NCBI RefSeq assembly: GCF_037042905.1
Contig: NC_087261.1
Span: 9,695,717-9,759,716, forward strand
From: Lytechinus pictus
Taxonomy: Eukaryota; Echinodermata; Echinoidea; Temnopleuroida; Toxopneustidae
DNA length: 64,000 nucleotides
Reading direction: 5' to 3'
Shown here: positions 45,601 to 55,303 of the stretch, piece by piece
Position numbering within the stretch: position 1 is the stretch's first letter
Layout of the letters: the number at the start of each line of letters is the position of its first letter
Made by a program: the position numbers and the translations under genes
The notes under the pieces: model-generated
The model's database searches: none
What the model was told of the DNA's origin: nothing
Seen by the model: the letters and a program-made list of their open reading frames with translations, nothing else

Positions 45601-46657
45601 CATCATCAAAATATAATTTAACAATATCTTTTTAAATCTTTGATACCGAATCATATGATTTGACAAATTGTATCCATAAATTAGAGATATAATTTATCCA
45701 GATGTTAATAGGGGTCTGAAAACGACAAATACTAGTCAAGTTATGGATGGCCTGACGTGGTAGAATCTTTATCGATTAAATTATTTTACTATTTCAAAGT
45801 GAATGGCTTTGTGGCGTTTTACCAACAGTTTTTATAGTTTCTTTGTATTACAATTATCATTGAATGCATTATCCCACTTGTTTTGTGATGTAATTTCAAC
45901 CTCTATGATTGATAGGCCTACATAAGATTATAATTTTCGAATTTCCAGGCACTTTTGCATGTCATAGTCTACCCACGCGATATCACTATACGTCATCAAG
46001 AATGATGTTATGACAGGTTCGGAGGTGTCATAAATATTTAGTGAGGTTGTTGTACCCAAACTTGGTAAGAGGGCTTCGTGAAATGGTTAGCGGACAAGTT
46101 GCTCACTATCTCCGATTTAGTCAAGAAGTTAGACTTGTGACGGTGTTGAGAAACGGGCCCCTGGACCCGGTATATAGCGATTAATCGCTAAATGAAACGA
46201 CATATCAAGATCATCGTTTCATTCGAATTTTGCTCAGTAGACTGACGAGGAACCAATCAGATTTGTTCCTTCAAAGTAGCGCTCAATTTCTAACCTTTGT
46301 GTTACGCGTGGCCCTGAATTAAAGATTGTCCATTCTTGCATCAATTAATGTATAAATTGAATATCATTCAATAGATGCACCTCTTCAGGAGAGACGAGTA
46401 GGAGAGTCAGACGTAAAACACGACGACCTTACTCCGATTATATTTTCATGATCCGGCGGCGTCCCAGCTCTGAACGGAAACCGAAGCAGAGTCGTGTTCC
46501 TAAACGCAACCTCGCCGCAGCTACCGCCGCCGACGTACCACCATTACCACGACGCAATCCCGTCAAAATAAATACCCGACCACCGTTAGCGGTGCCCGGT
46601 TCAGTGGTGTACCATGAAATATGCGAGAACGGGGAAGAAGAAACCACAACTTTATAA
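38724..46657 (+). CDS. WSC-domain single-pass membrane protein (five-exon model)
   Basis: Exons 38724-38823, 39685-39969, 40763-40795, 41741-41846 and 46402 or 46411-46657 join in frame with phases 1, 1, 1 and 2, giving ~255 aa. Order: signal peptide, WSC domain, 11-residue linker, transmembrane helix, basic stop-transfer (RRKTRR) and a ~80-residue tail. WSC domains are cysteine-rich carbohydrate-binding or stress-sensor modules, as in polycystin-1 and yeast Wsc proteins. The tail has PPLPRR (class II SH3-ligand form), SVVYHEI (ITIM consensus) and C-terminal TTTL (class I PDZ-ligand form). These motifs suggest a signalling receptor, which is inference. The first four exons are well supported by phase and splice sites; the tail exon is probable. 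Extra exons in the 4.5-kb last intron are possible. Confidence 0.7.
39073..39217. repeat. 145-bp near-perfect palindrome in intron 1 of the WSC gene
   Basis: Arms of 72 bp (TTTTTGAAATAACTGTAATG .. mirrored by CATTACAGTTATTTCAAAAA) meet at a single unpaired base (39145), with about three mismatches. If transcribed with the WSC gene it would form a long hairpin RNA. Confidence 0.9.
39685..39969 (+). CDS. WSC gene exon 2: WSC domain
   Basis: Acceptor TTTTAG at 39681-39684; donor GTTAGG from 39970. The 95-codon exon encodes YDGCYNATCMG, CTGLCYDAGYPWAG, CLCLCLNC, CGIPCTGDIQQFCGG and YWTSIY. This is the cysteine spacing and terminal CxGD..CGG...Y pattern of WSC. An in-frame TAG (39972) is read if the exon is extended, but it lies inside the intron in this model. 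The upstream open-frame Met at 39639 is intronic. Confidence 0.88.
40100..40680. repeat. Degenerate ATA/ATG trinucleotide-rich intron sequence
   Basis: AATAATGATAATG-type triplets at 40120-40200 and 40495-40680. Lies in intron 2 of the WSC gene model; no coding content. Confidence 0.8.
40763..40795 (+). CDS. WSC gene exon 3: linker
   Basis: 33 nt between a TTTTTTTTCCAG acceptor and a GTACGT donor, phase 1 to phase 1, encoding INFGFNRSADC. Too short to detect without the neighbouring phases. Confidence 0.6.
41288..41436. mobile_element. Short MITE-like inverted repeat
   Basis: GGGGAGCGTTTCATGAAAGG, then TTGTCAGACATTTT at the left, and CTTGTCTGACGAAAATAATG then CTCCCC at the right are degenerate inverted ends. 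In intron 3 of the WSC gene. Confidence 0.5.
41741..41846 (+). CDS. WSC gene exon 4: transmembrane helix
   Basis: 106 nt after TTAATAG and before a consensus GTAAGT donor. Encodes TQSFHFNWKL then IGIATGGATIIVVLIIVIVM and IVVHG, a single transmembrane helix. Ends in phase 2. Confidence 0.78.
42000..42740. repeat. (AGT)n microsatellite, ~700 bp
   Basis: AGT/GGT/GAA triplets fill nearly the whole interval, with internal segmental duplications (two near-copies centred at ~42230-42375 and 42405-42690). Sits ~150 bp after the transmembrane exon in the last intron. Produces artefact Val- and Ser-rich frames. Confidence 0.95.
42745..43897. other. Intron sequence, no feature recognised
   Basis: AT-rich, no ORF of note, no clear repeat. 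Within the proposed last intron of the WSC gene. Confidence 0.5.
43902..44504. mobile_element. TTAA-type MITE, decayed
   Basis: AGGTCAAGGCCACCCC at the left and GGGGTGGACTTGTCCT at the right are inverted. The left flank is TTAA (43898-43901); the right is TTAC. Inner arms are complementary (GAGACTGTCGATGATGTC against GATGTCATCAGTCTC). A C-run of ~20 follows at 44563-44583. Confidence 0.78.
44709..45133. mobile_element. MITE related to the 15519-15790 copy
   Basis: Begins GGCCCCGTCTTACAAAGAGT TGCGAT and ends TTGACTCTTTGAAAGATGGGAC. The interior is rearranged relative to other copies. No ORF of note. Confidence 0.75.
45140..46400. other. Intron sequence with faint inverted ends
   Basis: TTTCACGAAGGGC (~45210) and GGGCTTCGTGAAA (~46070) hint at another decayed element. 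No gene recognised before the tail exon. Confidence 0.4.
46402..46657 (+). CDS. WSC gene probable last exon: cytoplasmic tail
   Basis: Two AG acceptors (46400-46401 and 46409-46410) restore the frame from exon 4; neither has a strong pyrimidine tract. The stronger-looking CTCTTCAG at 46381-46388 would break the frame. Encodes RRKTRRPYSDYIFM, RRRPSSERKPKQ, PPLPRRNP, SVVYHEI and ends EETTTL. An AATAAA at 46903-46908 could serve as polyadenylation signal, but it lies within a MITE (46828-46988). The exon could also belong to a separate gene. Confidence 0.5.
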
Positions 46658-46827
46658 GACAGAAAACGAGGTGTTCTTGCCACTATTCCAGCTTGCAATG
46701 TTGATGACAACGTTGACAGTGGTGGTACCGATGGTGTTATGGTGATTTTTATTCGTTAACCCGACTGCTTAGAACATGAAGAAAGCATGTCATCATGATC
46801 ATGTTGTGACGAGTTCTCCCCCGGGGA

Positions 46828-46988
46828 CCTTGGTCCCGTTTCATCAAGACTTGTACAATGACAAATTAATACACAATTTCTGTACCAAATGAACTATTAG
46901 CCAATAAAATTGAAGGATTTCAGTAGCTTTAGATGTTATTGTAAATATGTTATTATAACAAGTTTTTTTTTTATGAAACAAGCCCCTG
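46828..46988. mobile_element. Short MITE with CCCGTTTCAT ends
   Basis: TCCCGTTTCATCAAGACTTG at the left and AACAAG..TATGAAACAAGCC at the right are inverted. It sits ~170 bp after the WSC-gene stop and contains an AATAAA (46903-46908), so it may supply the gene's polyadenylation site. Followed by a SINE remnant at about 46988-47050. Confidence 0.6.
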
Positions 46989-47059
46989 ATAGTGAAGATA
47001 AATGCCTACCAAAACGGTTTAAGAGCGCACCGAGTTTGTTCAAACTACCAAATGAACCG

Positions 47060-48095
47060 CTGTGCCTCAATATAGGCCTATGTCATTGATGCTGAAGAAG
47101 AAAAAAAAACGAAATTTAAGGGGTTGTTATATAATGGGCATATATAGGAAGAAATTTCTAGTGAATTTGATGATGAAGGTGTATAGACACGCACGACAGT
47201 ATTTACACTTTTGTGATTAGCATGATATGAGAACTTATTCTCACAAGGCCTCTGTGCTTTTCTTCTCAAGTTCTCTTTCATTCAATTATGATATTTAATC
47301 AAGGCAATGTTTTGTTTATTCATGAAATGATTTACTTTGTATTATTGTATGTATTTCTAATTTGTTTGCATTGTACATATGTTTTTTTAACCTATTTGAA
47401 TTTGAATGAATAAAGAATTGAATTGAATTGAATTGAATTGAAATGAAAAAAATTGAAAAATGATTAGAGGGCGGAATCTTTGGGCTTCTTCAAGGTTTCT
47501 CGAGAGGAGTATGCAGATGGCGCACTATACACTATAGGCCTACACTAAGAAATGGGGGTTCAAATTTGAACCCTAGGGGTGGGGGGTTGGTACAATAGCA
47601 GCGGCCCAAGGGGTGCTAATGAGTGTAATTATGCTCATTAATTTTGTGAGTTTTTAAGGATGCAATTAGCGATATTATGCACCTGCAGAGATGAACCATA
47701 TAAGGAATGAGCAATTAATCAACCTTAGAAGGTGAAAAGGTTGCACTTTTTATGGTGCTAGGTGCAAAATTATATAAAAGGTGCATTTGTACCTTTTTTC
47801 CTAAATGCACTAAAGGAGTAAGATTACACCCAAAAGGGATATACCAGTGTTTTATTTAGGGTGTAACATTTTCTTACGATGTATATAAAAATGTGATTTG
47901 CTCTTTTGATCATGTTTGTAATTCAAATTCTCTAAAAACTAGAAAGTGAACTGTAACACTTTCATGTATGTTACAAGTGACATGCATGTGGTTGTAATTG
48001 TGTGTAATTGTGATTTTATAATTATGTATATATACTTGTATAATTCTAATTTGGTGTAAATACGTTTATTGTCGGATTATTGCGGCAGAATATAT
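47060..48095. other. Non-coding; (AATTG)n run
   Basis: A perfect-to-near-perfect (GAATT)n tandem run occupies 47410-47443, directly after GAATGAATAAAG, a common LINE 3'-end layout. The remainder has no recognisable gene. Confidence 0.65.
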
Positions 48096-48099
48096 ATAT

Positions 48100-48332
48100 C
48101 AATTACGGATCATTGCAATTATGTGTCCTTTGAAATGAAAGTTCACCCATCCCCAAAGCTGGTTTGATAGGAACACACAGATCAAAAGATTTTTTTTCAC
48201 AATCTTGCATAAAGCTAGTGCCTTCCATGACTCTTTCTTTGTATCAACCATACTCGCCTGGAATAAACTCCCTGCAGACATAGTTAACTCATTATCTTTG
48301 GACTCCTTCAAAAGTAAATTAAATATCAATTA
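48100..48332 (+). pseudogene. LINE ORF2 C-terminal remnant
   Basis: The plus strand encodes DSFFVSTILAWNKLPADIVN then SLSLDSFKSKLNIN and a stop. This is the SFF..T...WN.LP..IV...SL..FK..L signature that closes many Jockey/CR1-group ORF2 proteins. Upstream the frame decays. Orientation is opposite to the intact LINE. Confidence 0.72.
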
Positions 48333-48606
48333 ATACTTCGAGCCACTATAGCGTGCTCTCCAAGTTAGCGTATTTTGCTAACTGAACGATAAAGATACAA
48401 ATTAGACAGAGAAAAAAGAAAGAAGAGAAAAGAATATACCATGCTCTCCTCTGTGATCAAATTATGTTTATGTGTACATGACTTTGTGTATGAAAACCAT
48501 ATCCTACATAATGTATTTTAAAAACGGGGCTGATCCACTATAGTCACAACCAGTGGGGGATAAAGTATTGGCCAGTTGTGGGGGCACATAAAATTGCTCC
48601 CACTTC

Positions 48607-49105
48607 CCCCCCCCCACCGAATTCTGTGACAAGCAAAAAAAAAAGAAAGAAAGAAAGCGGTGTGTCGCAAATCGCAGCCGTCCTCCCGTGCATCGATTTG
48701 TAACAGGCAAAAAAAGCCAGTGTTCACACTATTTACGCCCTTCCTCTTGAGGCCATGGGTGAACCCCGAGCCCCTGCCCCGAAACAAAATAATGATACTC
48801 TTATATTGTCTCTTTCCGAAATACTTTTTTATCCAAGCGTAGGAGCCCCCCGCCCCCCCCCCCACCGAATTCTGTGACAAGCAAAAAAAAAGAAAGAAAG
48901 AAAGCGGTGTGTCGCAAATCGCAGCCGTCCTCCCGTGCATCGATTTGGAACAGGCAAAATAAGCCAGTGTTCACACTATTTACGCCCTTCCTCTTGAGGC
49001 CATGGGTGAACCCCTAGCCCCCGCCCCGAAACAAAATAATGATACTCTTATATTGTCTCTTTCCGAAATACTTTTTTATCCAAGCGTAGGAGCCCCCCCC
49101 CCCCC
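48607..49105. repeat. Two-copy tandem repeat, ~248-bp unit
   Basis: The unit begins in a C-run with ACCGAATTCTGTGACAAGC and ends near TTTTTTATCCAAGCGTAGG. ACCGAATTCTG recurs at 48616 and 48864. The copies differ at only a few positions, so duplication is recent. They create mirrored antisense ORFs of no value. C-runs continue to 49152. Confidence 0.9.
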
Positions 49106-49163
49106 CCGACTGAATTTATCATTGGTCATTACGTCAGGTATACCCCCCCCCCCATAAAAACGA

Positions 49164-49560
49164 TAAATTGACGCCAATTCGTCTACTGCCAACTCGTCCA
49201 CTCACCACATTGTCTACTTTCATGTCATTCCGTCCATTAACATTTCGTCTAACAACCATTTGGTCCAATATCCATTTGGTCCAATCATCACTTCGTCTAA
49301 CCACCATCTCGTCTATGACCATTTCGTCTCATAACCAGTAGGTCTGATAGCCATTTAAATTCCATTCTTAGTGCACAATTAACACTTAGTCAATTAGACC
49401 AAATGGTATATGGACTAAATGGCTATTGGACCAACTGGTTATTAGACGAAATTGTGAGTGGACGGATTGGTAATTAGACCATGTGGATCGTGGACAAACT
49501 GATAGACCAAATAGTAGACGAGTTGGCAATTGTACGAATCGGCATTAGACGAATTGGAAT
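49164..49560. repeat. Inverted array of CCATTTCGTCTAA-like units
   Basis: Degenerate ~15-bp units (CCATTTCGTCTAA, CCATTTGGTCCAA) at 49164-49345 are mirrored at 49390-49560 (TTAGACGAAATTG, TTGGACCAACTGG). The ends CCAATTCGTCTA and TAGACGAATTGG pair. An inverted-minisatellite foldback. Confidence 0.82.
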
Positions 49561-49564
49561 AACC

Positions 49565-50560
49565 AAAACAAGCATCCAACAAAAATTCGGAAGGCAGCGT
49601 TTTCTCTCGCTATAACTTGTTTGAAAAACCAATAAAACTTTTTGACTTTTATAATATTGCGGGACAGCTGGAATTTGAAAAAAAAAATGAAAGTGTACGA
49701 AGCCAGATAATATCTAAATACCTATTTGCACTCACTATACGCAGGTACATGTATGTATCCTTTTCTTTTTTTTAATTCCGGCGGCTCGCTTTAGAAAAAT
49801 GAGCAAAAAAAGTATTATCATGTTGCTGGAATAAGAGAGAATTATCACTGTCTAAAGTCTAAGTTTTACTCTTAAATCATCTTCAATACACAAGAGAGTA
49901 AAAAGGAGGCGTGAGCGTACAGTGATTTTTTACAGGCTTTTTCTGAGCTGATAACAACGTAGAATTACATGTATATTTATTCACTTGTATAAATTCTTGA
50001 ATCATAATATTTTCCTTACAGTCAGAGAGCATCATTAATATAGGCCTATAGACCTACCTGAATCCTTATCTAATTAAAAAATCGCTTATGGGCGACATAG
50101 CCCTGGGAAGCGGGGGTGCTCAGGGGTAAAGCACCCCAAAAGTGCCTTTGGGGTGCTGCATGTATTATACCATGGACCTACTTTGCTAGTAGGTCCATGA
50201 TTATACATAGGCAGCACCCCCAGGTATTCTGGAAAGTGTGTAAAATTGACAAATGTAACCAAAATGACCTTCATTTTCTAATGAAACCCTTTGATGGGCT
50301 ATATGTGAGTTCAATAATAATCAGTTATTAGCCTGAGAATAAAGTCAGTGCACTACCAGACTTCTTGGAAGTGTATTTATTCGCCGGCGTCTCTTCTTTC
50401 CATTTTATTCCTCTTGTCTTAATTGGTTCGTGCATGTCTTACGATTTGAGTTGCTCGGGAGTTGCGTGTCACAACGAGATGGACCACGCCCACTTTTCTA
50501 CTTAAATGGTCTATGAGCCCTATGCCTGTTGCCATGGTCTAGCTATAATTGTCATGATCA
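49565..50560. other. Non-coding; 12-bp perfect hairpin
   Basis: CATGGACCTACT (50171-50182) and AGTAGGTCCATG (50188-50199) form a stem with a 5-nt loop, embedded in GGGGTGCT/AGCACCCC inverted repeats. Otherwise nothing recognised. Confidence 0.6.
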
Positions 50561-50584
50561 GGGCCAGCGATCCGGGGGGCACAG

Positions 50585-51760
50585 TGCCCCCACACTTTTT
50601 GAAGCACTGATAAAGTGTCATTTTTTACGCAAAGAATGCCCCCTCACGAACGTGTACTGTGCCTCTTTCATCGGAAGAGGGCCCGTTTTAGGTGTTACCA
50701 ATGGTCTTTTCTCGTATTCAGTGCCAAATTTTACCACAAAAATCACCCTCACGACAGTGAGAAGAACCCGTTTTATGTCGTTAGCAAGTGCTCCCTTGCC
50801 TTCTTGCAGTGCCCTTTAAAGGGATGGTCCGGGCTGAAAATATTTATATCTTAATACATAGAGTAGAATTCACTGAGCAAAATGCTAAAAATTTCATCAC
50901 AATCGGATAACAAATAATAAAGTTATTGAAGTTTAAAGTTTAGCAATATTTGGTGAAAACAATCGTCATGAATATTCATTAGGTGGGCTGATGATGTCAC
51001 ATCTCCACTTTCCGTTTTCTTATGTTATTACATAAAATCATAATTTTTTCATTATTTCATACTTGTGTGAATAATATGTCTCCCTTATAATGAAATAAGT
51101 TGCAGCAATACATATCTAATGCACTAAATCAGTTGTCAATCTAATTTTTCTTGTCCTTGGAGGAAAAAATTTGAATGAACCTAATTTCATATAATAAAAT
51201 ACAAAAGAACAAGTGGATATGTGACATCATCAGCCCACCTAATGAATATTCATGACGACTGTTTTCACAAAATATTGCTTAACTTTAATATTCAATAACT
51301 TTGTTATTTGTTATCCGATTTTGATGAAAATTTCGGCATTTTGCTTAATGAATTCTACTCTATTTATTAAGCTATACATAATTTCAGCCCGGACCATCCC
51401 TTTAAGTTGAACAAGTGCCCCTTTTTACCCAGGAAAAGTGCCCCTCACGAACATGTCCTGTGCCCTTTTCACCTGAGAAGGATCAATTTTTATGCCGTTA
51501 GCAAGTGCTCCCTTGCCTTCTCAATTGTAAGTAACCTTTCTCGAATCAGTGCCCCTTTTTACCCAAGAAAAGTCCCCCTCACGAATATGTCCTGAGCCCC
51601 TTTCACCTGAGAAGGATCCGTTAGCAATATATTAATAGTGCCCCTTTGCCTTCTAGGTGCCCTTTCTCGTATCATGCAATACCCCTTTAAAGACAAGTGC
51701 CCCCACTTCTGTGCCCCTTTCACCTGAGAATGTTATGTGTTAAGGAGCTAGCGCCCCTTT
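50585..51760. repeat. Degenerate ~130-bp tandem repeat split by a MITE
   Basis: Units share GTGCCCCTTTTTACCC, CCCTCACGAACATGTCCTGT, CACCTGAGAAGGATC and AGCAAGTGCTCCCTTGCCTT. One to two units precede and about three follow the TTAA element at 50820-51401, which inserted into the array. Confidence 0.75.
50820..51401. mobile_element. TTAA-flanked MITE (582 bp)
   Basis: AGGGATGGTCCGGGCTGAAA and its complement TTTCAGCCCGGACCATCCCT end the element, with TTAA at 50816-50819 and 51402-51405. Long inner arms (GTCATGAATATTCATTAGGT mirrored). The truncated copy at 35445-35656 belongs here. Confidence 0.88.
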
Positions 51761-52259
51761 AATTGCCTAATTCTCATGGTGCTCGTTCTTCATATCAGAT
51801 AAGTTGTCCTGCAAGCGTGCATAATAAAGTTTCATGAGTCATGGGTATAGACACGGGGATATGTCTCAGTTTTTTCTTTAATTTGTTTTAAGATCATGCA
51901 GGATCGTTCGCAGCGGTGGGGGGCAGTTGCCCCCTTATTTCACCGATATTTTGAAAACTCACATTATTTTACTGCAGATCGATTTTCACAAAATTCACCA
52001 TAAGTATGCACATCAATTAAATTCATCAATTTTCAAAAGCACCTCAATGATAAGCTCGGTCGGTAGCTCACTTCGCGCAATCGCTTTCCAAAAACTTTAC
52101 GTGTGCTACCCCCCCCCCCCCTCCTGCGAAAAATTCTGCTTATGGCCATGTTTAAGATATACACTGCCCCCGGGGGGGGCACTCAGTATATAATGCATAG
52201 TGGGTATGTGCCGCGGAGGGGACCCCCATTTTTACACTCAAATTTCCGTTCCAAGGCAT
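51761..52259. repeat. Dispersed GGGCACTCAGTATATAATGC repeat, left part
   Basis: 52170-52260 reads GGGCACTCAGTATATAATGC, GGTATGTGCCGCGGAGGGGA and CCGTTCCAAGGCATAGCATT. The same repeat continues at 58312 on the other side of the large palindrome, which confirms that the palindrome is an insertion. 51761-52160 has no gene. Confidence 0.75.
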
Positions 52260-52729
52260 AGCATTAGTAGTATATATAGGTACCCCTCGGGTCCTCGGTG
52301 GAGCAGGTGGAGCAAGGTTTGCTCCACAATGACGTCATACCTAAATATGGATATGACATCATCATGACTATGCATGATGTAATTGTGACGTCATATGACA
52401 TCATACCTATATACAGATATGACATCATCATGACAATTAATGTATGAGTCATTTCCTGTTTCAATAATAGGTGATAATGAGGAGTGGGAATGGGCACCCC
52501 CCCAAGCATGAAGCCAATGTGTACCTTATCATTCGAGCGTGACGATAGGCCTATTGCATAACTTTTTAAGATATTACATGGACTTTTTTGTTTGTTTTTG
52601 GTACGTTCACACAGCATTATCCACAAGCACAGTCAGTTCGAACGTAACGATGGGCCTATTGCACAACTTTTGAAAATATTGAATCTTGTTTGTACGTTCA
52701 CACAGCAGCTAGTGTCTTCAAGCACATTT

Positions 52730-53004
52730 GGGCCCTGTCTTTGAAGAGTTACATGTACGATTGATCCAATCAATCACAACTATGGACGGCGCCAGCAATG
52801 TCAACATCTGGTATGCATGTTTGTTCAAAATATTGTCTATGATGTAACTATGATGTATATGCAAGCATTCATTGTTTTCTTGAAAATTTATATATGCTTC
52901 TCTTTGTTTACAAAAGATATTGTGCAAATTTCCCATAGAAAAAAAATATGGTGGATGGATTTCCATAGAGTTACAATTGATTGACTCTTTCTAAGACGGG
53001 GCCC
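52730..53004. mobile_element. MITE in left palindrome arm
   Basis: Starts GGCCCTGTCTTTGAAGAGTT, ends GACTCTTTCTAAGACGGGGC, the same family as 15519-15790. It is mirrored at 57561-57834, so it inserted before the arm was duplicated. Confidence 0.78.
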
Positions 53005-53544
53005 TGATAAAACATTATTGGGTATTCCCTCAAGCATGACGTCAATTATGCCCACTCGATCGGCCGTGCGCAACGATATTACATAACGCTGAATATTACA
53101 TATGGTAGGGTAATAAAGTGTGTCATTGAATTTTCCAAAAAGATAACATCGTACATACGAACAAAGTTGATTTTGAGCATTAAATCTTGACTTTTTATAC
53201 TTTCAATGAAGTAGGGGAAGTGATAGGATTTTCCACGCTCATGAAGCCGATGCATGCTTGATCATTCGTGCATAACACGGTATTGCATGTACAAAATCAA
53301 TTCGACGTTGCACCATCCAAGAATGCATTGCGTAATCTGAGAAGTAATGACGTCATAAATCCTCAGTAAAATCCCAAATATTGCGAATCATCAGTATTGT
53401 CATAAATTCCTACATGAGGTCTGTATAACTCTTTAAACCATTGGTAGTAATAAAATATGTACTCCAATATCAAAGTCATTGGTTGTTCCTTGATTTAAAA
53501 CGGATTAAACTTTGTCAATTCTATCAATATGATTCAAAGAAGTT

Positions 53545-53712
53545 CGAATCCTTTTACGGATCTTGGGATTCGTTTAGTGGATTTACGGATTCGTTTACGG
53601 ATCTACGGATTCGTTTAGCAGGTTTATACGGAATCGTTGAACGGAATTACGGATTCGTTTAACGGATCTACGGATTCCATTACGGATCTACGGATTCGTT
53701 TATGGATGTTGA
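53545..53712. repeat. Iterated CGGATTCGTTTA repeats upstream of the C2H2 gene (left)
   Basis: About ten imperfect 14-16-bp units based on TACGGATTCGTTTA and TACGGATC lie 70-235 bp ahead of the ATG. Possible binding sites for the adjacent zinc-finger protein or iteron-like replication sites. Non-coding. Confidence 0.8.
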
Positions 53713-53779
53713 CATCATGTATAAAGATACGATTGATAACACTTTGCTTCAATTCTGACCTAAACAGCATCGAGTCAAC

Positions 53780-54457
53780 ATGAACGCTCTTGATATGTCC
53801 AACCGGCGTTACGCATGTTCCCAATGCAATAGGACCTATAGTCGGAAGTTTGATATGCAGAGGCATGAACAAAAAGCTCACCCTGATACAGAAGATGAAG
53901 GCAAAATTGAATCTTCCGACGCTGAAGAAGGTACAAGTGAGGATGATTACTCCGAACCACCCTCTCAAACGGAGGGAGTTGAAGAATCTAGTGATTCAGA
54001 AAACGATGGAGAGGATGAATCGTCAATGTCAGAGACAGATAACATGGATGAAATTGAAGACAACCTTGCTTACCAAGTATGGTTGGAGCAGGCCATGACA
54101 GCCACCAAGGACCTGAGAGACGAAAAATATCAGAAATATATTTCAGAGGGAATGGAAGAAGAAGACGCTAAAGAAAAAGCGCACGTGAAATTACTGTGGG
54201 CCGTCAAACGCATCTTTTTCGATCTTTACTCCAAGTTCTTGCAGCAAAACATTAGCCTAGGAGAAGCTGACGTCAATCAGGACATCGTTTCTGATCTCAA
54301 GGAAAGACTAGAAAATGGCATGGAATTCCAGAAAGCCGTACAAAGAGTCTTAGCCAGGCATGGTCCACAATTTGATGGTTTATTCCAGTTCCAAGATGGA
54401 GGTGACGATGACGACGATGATGAAGAAACAGAGAGTGAGGATGGAGTCTACAACTAA
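53780..54457 (+). CDS. Single-C2H2 acidic protein, left arm copy
   Basis: 225 aa, intact, ATG to TAA. One C2H2 finger near the N-terminus (C13-x2-C16-x12-H29-x4-H34, YACSQCNRTYSRKFDMQRHE). Then an acidic Ser/Glu/Asp-rich segment (~37-94), a charged helical region (~95-190; MEEEDAKEKAHVKLLWAVKR, LKERLENGMEFQKAVQRVLA) and an acidic C-terminus (DDDDDDEE). The single finger suggests a DNA- or protein-binding factor; the rest matches no domain I can name. AATAAA follows at 54701-54706. I recall similarly built proteins as repetitive families in marine invertebrates, which fits a mobile-element gene. Function unknown; it may bind the upstream iterated repeats. Confidence 0.8.
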   Translation: MNALDMSNRRYACSQCNRTYSRKFDMQRHEQKAHPDTEDEGKIESSDAEEGTSEDDYSEPPSQTEGVEESSDSENDGEDESSMSETDNMDEIEDNLAYQVWLEQAMTATKDLRDEKYQKYISEGMEEEDAKEKAHVKLLWAVKRIFFDLYSKFLQQNISLGEADVNQDIVSDLKERLENGMEFQKAVQRVLARHGPQFDGLFQFQDGGDDDDDDEETESEDGVYN

Positions 54458-55263
54458 AGGCACAGCACCACCTTGTCAACAAAAATAATCAAAGAACTTG
54501 AAAACGCCGTCAACAAAAATGACAGATTGAACTCTATTATTTCTATCGTCAATATTCATACCAGCCATAGGCCTATACATGGATTGTGTTACAGCGAAGA
54601 TATAACAGTTAACAATTATTTTGTCTACACAATACGTACTTCGATTACCTTTACCTTTGTATCAAAATCTTCTTTGTGTATATGTCTGGACTTAAAATGG
54701 AATAAAAATGAATAATAATAACATATAATTGTACAGTGTTCTATGTTATCACCATGTGCGTGAATGGAGTTGACCTGAAGCTAGTGCCATCTATGTAATA
54801 CAATTTGTGTGAGTCAGAAAGCCAATAAAGAGAAACGTGTATGCGGGTCAAAATGAAAACTATGGAAGTATGAAAGAACTGATTGGAGCGGAGATGCAAA
54901 GATTAGTTTCTAACATTCCTCGCTTTGTTCGAAAAATCAAAAGTTTTTTCGACCAAGACATCGTTAAGTAGTTTGCTTTCTACCGTTTACCAAAATAACC
55001 GATTGGAGTGAAGATACAAAGATTAGTTCATGCATTCCTCGCTTTGTTAGAAAATCAAAGGTTGTTTTCGACCATGACATCTTGAATGGTTCGTTTTCTT
55101 TCATCTATTATAATATAGATGATAGAGGGAGAAGAGTATGGGGGAAGATCCAAAATTAAGAGGAAAAATCGATGGAAGCGATGGAAAATCAAGGAGTTGC
55201 AAAGGAATTAATTTGGGGAGATCACAAAGACACGCTGGACAGGTTTGAGAAGGATTGTGTTCC
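54458..55263. other. 3' region of the left C2H2 gene up to the palindrome centre
   Basis: Contains AATAAA at 54701-54706 and 54824-54829. CTTTGTTCGAAAAATCAAAAG and CTTTGTTAGAAAATCAAAGG-like direct repeats occur at 54931 and 55041. No further gene seen. Confidence 0.6.
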
Positions 55264-55303
55264 AGGGATGGCGTCGATAGAAAATCGTTGCGTAGCGATA
55301 CCA
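55264..55303. other. 40-nt spacer at the centre of palindrome 1
   Basis: The only substantial unpaired segment; it reads AGGGATGGCGTCG to GCGATACCA and divides GTGTTCC from GGAACAC. Contains short complementary bits (TCGATAG, CGATA). Confidence 0.85.

Noticed and set aside
46381-46388. CTCTTCAG as the acceptor of the WSC tail exon
   Set aside because: It looks strongest, but the frame from exon 4 would hit an in-frame TAG; the weaker AGs at 46400-46401 or 46409-46410 keep the frame.
53624-53968. Antisense frame of 114 codons over the C2H2 gene
   Set aside because: Shadow of the real gene on the opposite strand.
54473-54715. 80-codon frame downstream of each C2H2 gene (mirror at 55852-56094)
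   Set aside because: It begins with TTG and lies in the 3' UTR up to the polyadenylation signal.
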